Shown: positions 33,959-44,908 of the stretch, piece after piece
How the letters are laid out: every line of letters begins with the position of its first letter
How positions within the stretch are numbered: the stretch's first letter is position 1
NCBI RefSeq assembly: GCF_010093595.1
Contig: NW_022985446.1
Coordinates: 1,349,269-1,413,268 of the forward strand
Direction: 5' to 3'
From: Mytilinidion resinicola
Taxonomy: Eukaryota; Ascomycota; Dothideomycetes; Mytilinidiales; Mytilinidiaceae
DNA length: 64,000 bases
Program-made: the position numbers and the translations under genes
Notes under the pieces: generated by a model
The model's input: the letters and a program-made list of their open reading frames with translations, nothing else
Told to the model about the DNA's origin: nothing
Database searches by the model: none

Positions 33959-35747
33959 CTACGCCATTCTCACGCGTCTCCCAGGCCGAGTCTCGAGCGC
34001 TGCAACCTCCAAATCCCATCCGGCAGCTGCCAGCTTCTCCGTCGTCTCCTTCCACGTCTTGCTGGCTTCCTGAAGCGTCATCCGTAGTTCAGACAAAGAA
34101 TCCGCCTCCTTAGGCCTCGACGCTACCATCAGCGCCTGCGTCCATGCTTTCAACTGGTCAACTGGCGTGCTGTCCTGTTTCAAGACGATCAACGCCTCAG
34201 ATCTGGCCACGTCGAACCACAGCATGTACGCCTCGTCTCTGTACAGCTCCGCCAGCGCAGACAGCTTCGAATCCAGCTGCACAGCACCCGTCGTTGCATG
34301 GCGAGGCCCCAGGCGCTGCAGCAGGGTCTGCAAATCAACCCCAATCCTCCCATAGCCCAGCACTCTCCCATCCACCCATCTCAACACCCCATCTCTCTCA
34401 AAGACCCTCTCTTTCCCCGACACCTCCTTCGGTTTCAGCACCCTGCCCCTGCTCATAAACTCCCCCAGCACGATATTCGCCCGCTGCCGGTTCAGCGTCC
34501 GCATACTAACCGCCCGCACCGCCTGATGGTTCATCCCCAAATGCACCGCCAGCAGCAGCACCAGCACAGACCACGTCGCAGCCGCCGAGCGCACCCACGA
34601 AACCACCACACTGCCGGCCTGTGGATCTGCAATTCAGCCTAAGCGCATAGCATCGTACTCTCGATCGATCAGCGCACTCACCAGCATGCCAAGCAGCGAG
34701 ATGACCGTCTCCTGGCTCGAGTCTTTCTGCGTGCAGCGTTAGCGCCAACCTATCGGTGGCCGTAGATTGAACCCGCGATATTAACACCAGATCTAACTAC
34801 CACTCACAGCATTCAACTCCCCCAAGTTCCCCCGCTGCGCAAAGTGCGCGGATAGGCTGGCCTTGGCGCTGCCGGCCGCGACGCCGCACAGCGAGCGCAG
34901 GACGCTGGACCCCGCGAGCACGAGCACGCGGACGGGCTTGGGGAAGGCCGGCGAGAGGCAGTCCAGCACCATGGCGGCGTCGTTGAAGATGTCGGCGGCG
35001 AGTCGGTACATCTTGCACTCGGGCTCCAGCGCGGTGCCGAGCCGGTGCGCGAACAGGATCGTGGCGATGCGGCCCATGGACTCTTGCAGCACGTTGAGGA
35101 GGAGCGCGGCGGTGGGGGAGGCGGTGCTGTCGCCGACGCCGACGCCTGGGAGGGGGAGGGGGGACGTGAGTTTGGGATAGGTAGCTAGTGGGGAAGGGGG
35201 GTTTCGTGTTTAGGGGTATAAATAGGCACACATATAGACTAGCTATAAAATAACGGAGATCTGGCACGCACCTTCCAAAACTGCGCGTGAGGACAGCATC
35301 CCCGCGATCGAGCTGGCGAAGGCTTGGAGGGAGTCCTGGAAGCGGTCTTTTTAGCACGTGAGATTGAGGGAGTGGAGGGGAGGGGCTGCGGTACGTAGAT
35401 CTGGTATCTGTGGCGTTGTTAGCGTTGGATTGACGTCTGTAACCTCCGCGCCATCTAAAAGGTTGAAATGCCCTTCTCCGGGGCCATACGCACTCCAAAT
35501 AATCCTCCGTCACGCTGCCCGGGTAACCTGCTGGGAGGAATACATCCAGCGCGGCTTTCCAGCTGGCTTTGGGGTGCGGCGGGTGCTGTGGCGTGTTAGC
35601 TGGGGGGGTTTTTGTGGATTGGAGGGGATTGGGGGGGGGGCGGACGATGATGTCGATTCTGCTGCCGCGGGATGAGGGGGAGTAGATGTAGGTTGTTAGG
35701 AGGGCGCCGGCGTCGTCGTGTTCGGTGATTGAGAGGGCGGGGGACAT
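33959..35747 (-). CDS. RUS family (DUF647) membrane protein
   Basis: Six exons: 35494-35747, 35395-35407 (13 nt), 35272-35335, 34808-35145, 34682-34726 (45 nt), 33959-34618; 457 residues, all GT-AG and in phase. The chain restores the conserved run FLPAGYPGSVTEDYLE, YQIYDSLQAFASSIAG, LEGVGVGDSTASPTAAL, GRIATILFAHRLGTALEPEC, IFNDAAMVLDCL, LCGVAAGSAKASLSAHFAQ and NLGELNAKDSSQETVISLLG, all typical of the RUS (ROOT UV-B SENSITIVE) family. A hydrophobic segment (WSVLVLLLAVHLGM) follows. In plants RUS1/RUS2 act in UV-B response and auxin transport; the fungal role is not settled. The 13-nt exon supplies YQIY and is required to keep frame. Confidence 0.9.
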
Positions 35748-36983
35748 GGTGGTGGTTGTTTGGGGAGTGGTTGTTCGGGGAATGGTTGGTTGGGGAGTGG
35801 CTGGTGGGGGAGGTGAGAGGGGTAGTGGCTTTTGATATCGTCGTTGCTGGTTGCGATCAGAGGTTCAAATTATGGGGTTTGTACTGTTATTTAGGGCTTA
35901 TTCGGGCCATTTGATGTGGATTTGGGGGGCTGTACGTTATCTATTAGGGTTTCTAGGTGAGTCTGAGTTTGACCGGAACGTTTATATCACTCAATGCAAA
36001 GATGGGATGCTGCCATTTGGAAGGCTTTACTCGCTGCATGTTGCTTCATTTCTCAGCAGAATTCAGCAGTTTGGACCTATTCATCAAATTCTTGCATCGA
36101 GCTTTTCAGGAACTCATTGACTATCAGGGCAGGTGTTGGGTAATCATCTCAATATGAGAGTTTTAGATATGTAGGAGCACTACGATTGGATGAGAGGCGC
36201 TCGAAACGTCTGATTAAGGCTCATATGTATCTAGACCCCCCATGCAAAGCTTCCTATTGCTCACTTGATCCCTCTCAGGTAAGAACGCTGCAAAACAGAA
36301 ACTAGGCGTAGTAGCTCTTCGAATCCTGCCTTTTTATCGTGGCTGACATCGATCAACGAGCCACAAAGAAATACAATAGAGCAGAAACAAAAGCTTAGAG
36401 AAGACTGTCGGCATATTCGCCCTAAGGAAAGAGACTTGGGCAAGAAGGATATCAGACGTGAATGCCAGAAGACGAGTTCAAACCTGTTCTACAACGTTCC
36501 TTGGGCTCTGCGTTCATTCGTTGGATACGAAGCCGTTTCAAGTCCTGGCGAGCCACTTAGATCAGAAGAGTACGGTTACATTCTTATCCCAGTGGCTGGT
36601 CTGTCATCGAATCTCCGCCTTCGTAGTCTTTGTAACCTTAGCTTCACGCTTCGTTACCTTCTTACAATTCTTCTAGTCTCCATTGTCAACGTACTTATGG
36701 TATTCACAAATATCCAGCCTCTTCTAAGCCATGTAATCACTATATGTGTGGCAAGTCGTCGATCACTCGACAACTCGTGAACGATATAATTGCCCACAGA
36801 AGCGCTAGATAGCTTGTAGCCGGCAGGAGATGCGAAACGTGGTCGAATAGACGATGAGCGTGAGTAATCGGAAGCCGATGAAGACTCCTGTGTGAAAAGA
36901 GGAATAAGGTCGATACCGATGCGGCAAACCGGATGCCAGTTTCTTCTGCATGTGAAGCTCCCCATGCATAGCCGCCATTCGCC
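35748..36983. other. Intergenic
   Basis: RUS-gene promoter side and 3' flank of the first BTB gene. GGGGAATGG/GGGGAGTGG-type short repeats at 35762-35812. No gene seen. Confidence 0.45.
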
Positions 36984-37938
36984 TCAGAATCGTGGTATTT
37001 TACTGATCCATCGTCGAATCGATGGCTGGGTCCTTGTTGGTGTCGGCGTCGGAACATTTACTGTAGGTGCTTGCACTTCCGTAGCGGTCTCAATCGTCTT
37101 GATTCTCGTAGGCATCGTCCTAGCCTCCCTCTCCTCCTTACACTTCTTCCGTTCCTCATCATCAGCATGCTCATGATAATCGCATACATCCCCCGTCTTC
37201 CGTTCATTCCCCTCTACAAGATGCGCAATGGTACCAAGCCCCTTGATCATCATCCCAAGGAGAAACGCATAAGGAAGATCAGACCGCAGCTTCCCATCTT
37301 TATTCAACTCCTTATCCTCACCATAATCATGCACCGACGCTCGATATCCATTCCGACAATACCTGTCGATAAGAAGCTGGCAGAGCGGAGAGTCCTCAGG
37401 CAGGTTGTCGTATGCTAGAATGACGCTTCTGTAGTCGGGCACTACTTCCAGGCGGTCGTAGTAGTAGAAGATGTGGTCTATGGCATCCCTTCGGAGGTTG
37501 GGGATCTCGTATTGATCGCCGAGCGCGTAAAGACGTGTGACTAGATCCAGCTTTTTGGCTCTACTGAGCTTGGTTCCTGGATTGATGGTTCGTGTCGGAC
37601 GGGGATGGAGAGTGCAGTCTGAAAGTGGACAAGGGAGGGTTTGATGGTAGAGCCAGTCTAGGAAGTAGCCGAATAGCGAGTCTTGGACGTCTTCCATGCT
37701 GGTTTTTCGCTCTTCTGCTTCTTTGAACGATCCTTTGAACATGGCTCTGAAATAGTCTGAATAGTGGGTGAGGAGATCCATGTGAACAGTGTGAGGCTTC
37801 TTTTCTGGACCGACGAAGATGGTGACCATCGTGGGATCCATAGTCCTGGAACCATTAATCAATGAAATTTGTAGATTTTAGGGAGCCTTACAAGAATGAC
37901 GGATGGTCAGTCTTTAGCTTTTCGTTGCTTGACATCAT
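36984..37938 (-). CDS. BTB/POZ-domain protein, paralogue 1
   Basis: Exon 1 is 37892-37938 (MMSSNEKLKTDHPSF) and exon 2 is 36984-37845; the 46-nt intron sits just after the DHPSF motif, the same place as in the next two genes. 302 residues. BTB core: VTIFVGPEKKPHTVHMDLL, HYSDYFRAMFKGSFKEAEE, GYFLDWLY, then RLYALGDQYEIPNLRRDAIDHI. Toward the C-terminus CDYHEHADDEERKKC carries a Cys/His pattern shared by all three paralogues. An extra 50-residue Thr/Pro-rich tail ending SKIPRF is unique to this copy. BTB domains mediate dimerisation and often recruit cullin-3; no MATH, Kelch or DNA-binding domain is visible, so the partner is unknown. Confidence 0.88.
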
Positions 37939-38308
37939 TACGGCGATGCTAGCTCATCAGCCTGACAAACTCAAGACGTTAAGATAGAATAGCGATAAGT
38001 GATGCCAATCTGTGTGAACGACAGCATGCTCGACAATGTTAAAGAAAGGTAATCGAAGCCTGCGAGCCCCACTAGTTTCTGCGACGTCTGCCTGGTTCCA
38101 ATCAGTCGTAGGGTGGAAACAGGTTCAGCTGAGCAAGGTTCAGAATCATGCATAGCCACAAGTGTGGCGTATCGGCCCCCATCGTCACCCAGGTGCAGAA
38201 GTCAAAAGCATAGCGTCTTATCTATACTGTCAAGCATTTTGCATGCTGTTCCATTTTTGATAATCCGTCGAAGCACCCCAAACTCTGACCACCCAACTGG
38301 ATTTCCTC
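37939..38308. other. Intergenic between BTB paralogues 1 and 2
   Basis: 370 bp, presumably the promoter of paralogue 1 and the terminator of paralogue 2. Nothing else seen. Confidence 0.45.
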
Positions 38309-39114
38309 CTAGATTTCGCCAAATTCTGTGATATCGGCAATCTTATGCTCCGCTTCACAAGCCACACGCTCTTCGTCTGTATGCTCATGATAGTTGCAAA
38401 GCTTCATCTCGTTGGCTTCGAAATGGTGTAGTAGATTACCCATCTTCTGCATTACTCCGTAAAGGTACGCATGCGGTAGATATGCGCTCATCCGATCGTC
38501 CTGTTCAGTATCCCAGACGATAGGAAAATACCGCCTGGCAAATACATCGATGTAGAACTTGCACAGAAGTGAGTCTGATGGCAGAGTCTCGAATGCTTCG
38601 ATGACCTCTACATTTGAAGGCAGATGTAGAGGGTTATCATGGTTGCATTCTTGATAGATTGCATTCAGGGCGTCCTTCCGGAGGTCGGGGACTTGGTAGC
38701 GATCGCCGAATATGTATAGTTTGACAAGTGGATATCGTGCCTCATCCTCATTGCAAGTGCACGGCTGAAGCGGGTATGCTGAGCTGCGTTCTGTGGTTCC
38801 ACAATTCTGAGGAAGCTTCTTCGAGTAGAGCCAATCCATAAAGAACCCGAAAGTCCTCTCTTCGACTTCTTCCAAGGTTAACTCTTTCTCCTCTGCCTCT
38901 CGGAACGATCCTGTGAATGCGGCCCTGAAGTACTCCGAGTAGTGGACGATGAGATCCATATGAGCATGATAGGCCTTTCCTTGAGGGCCGACAAGGACGG
39001 TGACCAAGTCTTGAGACATAGCACTTGAGGAAATTAGCTATCTGCTGCCACTAGGTGCGAGTCAACTTACGAAAAGGACGGTGGACCCTTATTTAGCCTT
39101 CCGCGAGCCGCCAT
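38309..39114 (-). CDS. BTB/POZ-domain protein, paralogue 2
   Basis: Exons 39071-39114 (MAARGRLNKGPPSF) and 38309-39023, 252 residues; 47-nt intron at the conserved PSF|S position. BTB core LVTVLVGPQGKAYHAHMDL, HYSEYFRAAFTGSFREAEEKEL, FMDWLYSKKLP; then a Cys-rich insertion (CGTT...QPCTC) before KLYIFGDRYQVPDLRKDALNAI. The C-terminal motif is LCNYHEHTDEERVAC, and the protein ends soon after at EFGEI. If exon 1 is missed the protein appears to start at MSQDL (39019). Part of a three-gene tandem family on the same strand. Confidence 0.88.
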
Positions 39115-40325
39115 CTTCCTTGCTTTTGAATCGTGAAAATTGCCAATGAGCTCGAGGAAGATTGGTAATTAACGAGGTGACGGGCTTGTGTAGGTTGTGA
39201 TGGCACGGAAGAAGGCCGCGAAGCCGGTCGCACTACTTGCGAGGCTCGCGGCTGCGGAAATTTGTTCTTCGAGAGGATTCCGCGGTTGGAACGAACAAAG
39301 CTGATGATGATGTCGGTGATATCATGAAGGTGTTGTAACGAAGGAGAGCCACGAAGTTGGTCAGCCGAGATAAGCGAGTGAAGTGAAGTGAGGTGAAATG
39401 GTGGTGGCGTAAAAGACACTTCTGGAAACCTGCCGGCCCTTCACCCATCTCAAGCCGATCCCTAATATCAGAGGGTCTACTGTCCAGCTTGCACACACAA
39501 GTCACAGCGGTTCACATCCGATCTCAATTTCTCATGATGTGCCGCCGCACGACAAACAATGGAAAGAAAATTACCAACCCCACGATAGTGCCCCTGTAGA
39601 GTTTCCGAACCCGACAGCGGTCGGCGAACGTGTACAGCAGAGGCAGTCGCATTGTAGTCCCGCTGAATTGAACCGAGGAGACTAAGGTCTATCTACAATA
39701 CCTTGTTCGAAACCTGTGTTCACCAATCTGCCGCGGTCTGGGGAGCCTCAATCTACTTTCACGAATAAGAAGAGGTAATTCAAGAATTTGGACAACTAGT
39801 GAACTCGCCAGGATGCCTCAGACGACGGTGCACACAACACTACTCTGAAAATTGGTGCTTAAATAGGGCACGGATCACCACATATCAATAAATTGGAGAG
39901 GAGGATTATGCTTTTTTGTACCTACCAAAGTTTGGACTGAAAAGAAAAGCATATGCTGCATTGAAAAAAGCAAGATGTTGAAGGAGCAAAAGAAACATCC
40001 CAGAAGAACTCTTCCCTACCATGCAGCCTCCCTATTTCCCCAAAGAGCCCGAGAGATGTTGTTCAATAGAAGAAACCAGCTGGGCGCCCGAATGTCGACG
40101 AATTGCTGCTTGTTTTGCCGTGTATGCCGTGAAAGAGATGAAAAGAAGTAAAAAGGCCAAGAGAGGAAACTTTTGCGGTCGAGGGCAAAGAGAATGCATC
40201 CGAATTGAGCTGGGATCTCGCGTATGATGCTAGCTTAAGTCGCCCAGCCACACCTCCGTAAGATCTAGAGACTTGTTTTTGAATCCCTGGTGCCTGAAAA
40301 GTGATGTTGTTCATTCGTCGATTTG
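39115..40325. other. Intergenic between BTB paralogues 2 and 3
   Basis: 1.2 kb, AT-richer. No gene, repeat or paralogue relic recognised. Confidence 0.45.
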
Positions 40326-41124
40326 CTATCCTTTGATGTTGGTGATTCCGTGCTTCTCCTCGCATTTCTTTCGGTCCTCATTATCCGGATGCTCATGATA
40401 GTCGCAAAGTTTCAAAGCCGGTGATTTGCCTTTCTTAGCAACGTCACGGATATCCGATGCCTTGATAAGAGCCTCGACGAGAAATCCATTGGGTAGGCAG
40501 GACGGCTTCTCTCTCATTTCCACGGTAATGGCCTGAAAATAAGAACTGAGTCTTATACTGTATAGGTCGCTGAAGAACCTTCGCAGAGGCGATGTCTCTG
40601 GCAGTGACTCATATGCTTGAGTGATGATATGAGGCACCGGTAGGACGTCGTCAACTCTGAGAAAATACTGGAAATTGTGATCGATGACATACTTGCGCAA
40701 GTTCGGAATTTGGTACTTGTCGCCTAGTATATAGAGTTCGACGAAGATATAGTATGGGTGGGGGTCATCTTTGGGATCTTTGTGTTCCTGACTCGTGGTG
40801 ATCTTGGTATAATAAAGCCAGTCCATAAAGTAGTCGAAAGTTGACTCTTCGACGTCTGAAAGATGTATCTTCTTCTCTTCCGCTTCTTTGAAGGATCCGG
40901 TGAAAGCAGCGCGAAAGTATTCGGAATAGTGCACCAGCAGATCGAGACGGATGGTGTATGCTTTCTTCTTTGGGCTAACGGTGATAGTAGCCACTTTCTG
41001 ACCCATCGTCCTGGAGATATTAGCACGTTGATGAACTTGATAAGCATGGAAGAAGCTCTCAGAGGTGATCTTACGAGAACGACGGATGGTCTTCAGGCTT
41101 TCTTAGTGCATTCTTGCTTGCCAT
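40326..41124 (-). CDS. BTB/POZ-domain protein, paralogue 3
   Basis: Exons 41075-41124 (MASKNALRKPEDHPSF) and 40326-41010, 244 residues; intron 64 nt. BTB core VATITVSPKKKAYTIRLDLLVHY, SEYFRAAFTGSFKEAEEKKI, YFMDWLYYTKI; then VELYILGDKYQIPNLRKYVIDH. C-terminal motif LCDYHEHPDNEDRKKCEEK, ending HGITNIKG. The exon-1 motif DHPSF matches paralogue 1 and PSF matches paralogue 2, supporting descent by tandem duplication with the intron already present. Confidence 0.88.
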
Positions 41125-42041
41125 TGTAACTTTACCTGCGGCGTGAGCATTGACGGAGGCGCTGGAAGATAGCAAGCCAGTAGGTTTGGAAGAACAACGC
41201 TGCCTCGAAGCGGCTGAAAGTCGAAGTTGTTGAAGGAAGAAGCCCGCTTGTGAAGGAGGTTCGAGTCGGAAGGTTGGAGTGAGGTGAGGTAGAGTAGCTG
41301 AAATAAACGAGCCAGGTGATGGAGATGAAGTCTTCACCTTCGCCTACGATCCAGTTGGAAGGCGATGAAGTGGTTCTAGCTTCGACATGTTGGGGCCCAG
41401 GTACGTGAGATCGCGCTCTTGCCTGGATTGCCTCAACACACTATCAGCAACGCGCACCCGGTTGAAACTCATCATGTTGAGCAATCGGTAAGCTCGCCAT
41501 GCCACTTCAGACCGCGGCTGACAGATGTACGTAGACCTACTATCTGGCGCCTGTCGCTCTATACTTCTTCATATAGAGCAATGGGAAAGGTAGGCACCGT
41601 AGCAGCATGCTTCGTCTATATCACGAGTCCACGATGGTGCGCCGACTAAGTTCATATCGTTATTCCATTCTTCTTTATCTAACCATGCCTCTCAGATACT
41701 ACGCTCGTGTAAAAGAAACCCAAGTAATTACAAACCAGTCCAGACTCCCGCAAGCCCAATATACAAGACAAAGATGATTTACCAAAATAGAGCAAATGGA
41801 TCCAACTTCGAACAAATATGACAGCATCGATACTTTCAAGAAACTATAAAAACAAGAAGGAAAGAAGTATGCAATGAAAATCGAAGATACCAGATCGTAT
41901 ACTCGTTCAAAAGAGATAATACAAGAACCCATCTTCATCATTAAAAGTCGTAGCTTTGGTCGTTATTATGCTGCGTAGTCGTCATACCCATCTCTCTCGC
42001 ATGCCATCAATTTTTCAAACGTCTAATCTTAGCAGGATTCC
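41125..42041. other. Intergenic
   Basis: Upstream of BTB paralogue 3 and downstream of the SPX gene. No gene seen. Confidence 0.45.
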
Positions 42042-44908
42042 TCATGCGAGAACCCATCTCAGCAACAGCACATCAACAACCACAACGGCGACAACGACTG
42101 AAAACAAGACGGTTTGGTGGAACCAACCAAGCCTCTCGTGCCTCGTGCGCATGCTAGCAACAGCCACAATTAGGAGCAGCAAGTTGGCAATCGTTCCGAA
42201 TAAGATTCCAGCATCCACAACTCCTCTCTCTTTACGTCGGCCTGTAACAATCAGTGTCCCGAGAATGATGTCGATGACTACCGATGCAACAAGGCAAGTG
42301 GCGTAGAGGCGGAGCTTGGTCATTTCACGGTCGTGCTGGCGTGCCTCAATCAACTCCATTAGTGTGTGTATCTCGTGAGCTGATTGGCGACGGGCGATTT
42401 GGGACTGTTGCCTCCTAGAGGCGGGGCGTGAGCCAAAGAGGCTGCTAAAGAAGCCTTGACCTTCCGTGGAATCCTGCGATACGGCCTGACTTTGTCCTAT
42501 TCGAGCAGCACGGACAGCCTCATCAGAGCTCGATTCATCGTCATCACCATCGCTGGTCGGTGATATCGGAGAATGTGGTTGGAGTAAAGACGTCTCCTCA
42601 GGGCGCTTGCCCAAACGGAAAAGGCGCTGGGTTTTGTGTGCCCATTTCAAAAGAGTATCCTGGCCGGGGAAGTGGACCGTGGAGTTTGGATCAATGTAGA
42701 TGAAGTATGCTTCATCTTCAGAACCGTCTTCAGGATGATCGTACTCGTTCCAATAGTTTTGTCGATCCTCCGGTTGACCAGATGGTTCTTCAGGTATGAT
42801 AGTCCCGTAAGATCTTCGCTTCGTCTTGAATGAACTCAAAGTAGGGGTTTCGAGGTATTCTGGGCCGGATGTCGCCGATGATTCTAGATTATGAATCGTA
42901 CTAGGGCTCGTCTGCCCATCTGTGGCTGATGTTGTCGATCTTGATGTAGGCTGTGAGATGAGAGGAGCAGAGAAGCCCACGGTTGTGGCTGATCTGCGCT
43001 GTTTCTTGACGGCATCGGGAAGTTTTCGAATATCAGTTGCCAGAGTAGGGATCCAAAGTGGCGGAGACAAGGCATTCGGTTTAGAGCACGCCCAAACTGC
43101 GTGAACCTCAAGTGAAAATCCTCGAACGCGTTCAGTCTACGATTGATTAGCAGGACCCTGAAAGTGGTGGTTCAAAGGCTTACCAGGTGGACACGATCCA
43201 AAGCCTTGATAATCTCTGCAGATTGTGTACCTTCCCTTCGAACTTCTAGAACCGCGTGTGGGAAGGAGTGTGAATCTGTACGTGCTTTCTGGAGCCAATC
43301 GTTATCTGCCAGCTCGCCCGGAACATACTTCTTCATGCTGATCTCCCTATCAAGAGTAGCCCATAGACCGCCGAATGTGTTATTGCCAAGACCAATAAAG
43401 CGAGTCCGCTTTGATGTGATTTCAGCAAGCGGCGCTACGTCTTTGTGGGCATTCAACCATTCCCGAACACTCTCAGTAGCCTTGGCAGCAGCATCCACAT
43501 CCTGTTCGCCAATTTCAGACGACACGGACGAGTACGAGGGCCGGCGAGAAGTAAAGGGTGTCGCGGTATTCAAGAAAGCGTCCACGTATTTGCGTTTCAG
43601 CTTCGCCAATCTCGAGTCAGGCGCGCCTTTCTTCGAATCGAGGCCCACCATGACAATAGCTTCTCCACTAGACGTCCATCGAGCACTGCCAGCGGCTTTT
43701 GTCAGATATCTTCCCGTGACTTCTTCACTGTCACCAATTGGACTGGCGTTCTGCTTTTTCGCGAACTCGTCCGGGTGGTCCAGGACGATTATGCCGATGT
43801 CATCTTCCTTGCCAAAGTTCCCCGCATTATCGGATCTGAAGGAGGAGTTCCGGCGGAGAGGTGTTGGATTTGCTGAACTTTGGGCTGTGTTCTTAGCTTT
43901 CCCGGAGTTGTAGAGCCGCATATACTGCAAAAGAAAGACTTGGACTTCCACTATGTGATCCGGGTGTATCCAGTAGGTTGCCTTGCTTCCTCCAGCACCA
44001 ATGGGGACCGTTGCTAGGGTTGTGTCGTATCCAACCTCAGAACTCTCCTCGATTGCATTGAAAATTTGGGAAGCGGTTGAAGACGAGACGGATCCTCGGG
44101 GACTCACAGAGGCAGATAGGGCGGTGAGGTTATTTGGCGGAACGATGTGGGGTTTTGAGTAAGTCGAAACTTCGAAAGGAGCCCTGACGGAGTGAAGAAC
44201 ATCTGTGTATAGATCGAGAAGGTATCCTAGATCTAGTTGACAGAAACTGTCCGGTTTGTCTGTGACCTCAGCCCTGAATCGCAGCCCAAGCTCTGAGCTT
44301 CGTGTCCATTTCTTGTATTTCTTCAACAGCTTCGTGAAGGCGGTTCGTTGGGCAGCTCTAAATCGCGAGAGGGATCGAACTTCCTCGCCAGCTCTGCAAA
44401 AGTATCAGCAGACGCATATTTGGAGGAAGGCAGACTTACTTGGAAACATCGGCATCAAACTTGGCATATCGCTCCACAAGTTTGGCAGGCAATCGAGTGT
44501 CTTGGGATATTGGGTGACGTGATTGAAGCTCGAGAATGCGTTTGTTGATGTGCTCTGCTGGTTGTCAGCAATTTGATCCCTAAGGATATACAGATGACTG
44601 ACCTAGCCGCCTTTCGATTTCACCGCTTTTGCTCTTGATGAATAGGTTTATTCGGTCATGCTGCTCTAATAACAGCGAAAACAGCTCGTCCTCGAAAGCT
44701 TGGGCGTCCTCATCGCCTTGGCCGGGTATAGCAACCGCCTTCCCACTCCCCGGGGTTGTGTGCTCTTTGATTAGGTGTTTAATATCATCGTAATCGACGT
44801 TGTCTGTCAAGAATAGGTCAGCTTAAAGTCCGCGGAGGTGTGGGAGTGTGACATACGATGTCCCCATTGCGGTATTGAACGCTGCCTGAGCGTTTCGCCG
44901 TATTTCAT
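42042..44908 (-). CDS. VTC5: SPX-domain membrane protein, VTC5-like
   Basis: Five exons: 44857-44908, 44603-44803, 44440-44554, 43184-44393, 42042-43136; 890 residues, introns 46-53 nt. The N-terminus is an SPX domain (MKYGETLRQRSIPQW, NVDYDDIKHLIKEH), the inositol-pyrophosphate sensor module. A central region of about 400 residues (YWIHPDHIVEVQVFLLQYM, FIGLGNNTFGG, FPHAVLEVRREG) and a long disordered linker follow. Three membrane helices close the protein (about 804-824, 833-853, 868-889), as in VTC-complex subunits. This arrangement and length resemble yeast Vtc5, an activator of the vacuolar polyphosphate polymerase. I see no sign of the active polymerase core of Vtc4. VTC5 assignment is by architecture; SPX and three-helix end are firm. 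Confidence 0.8.
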
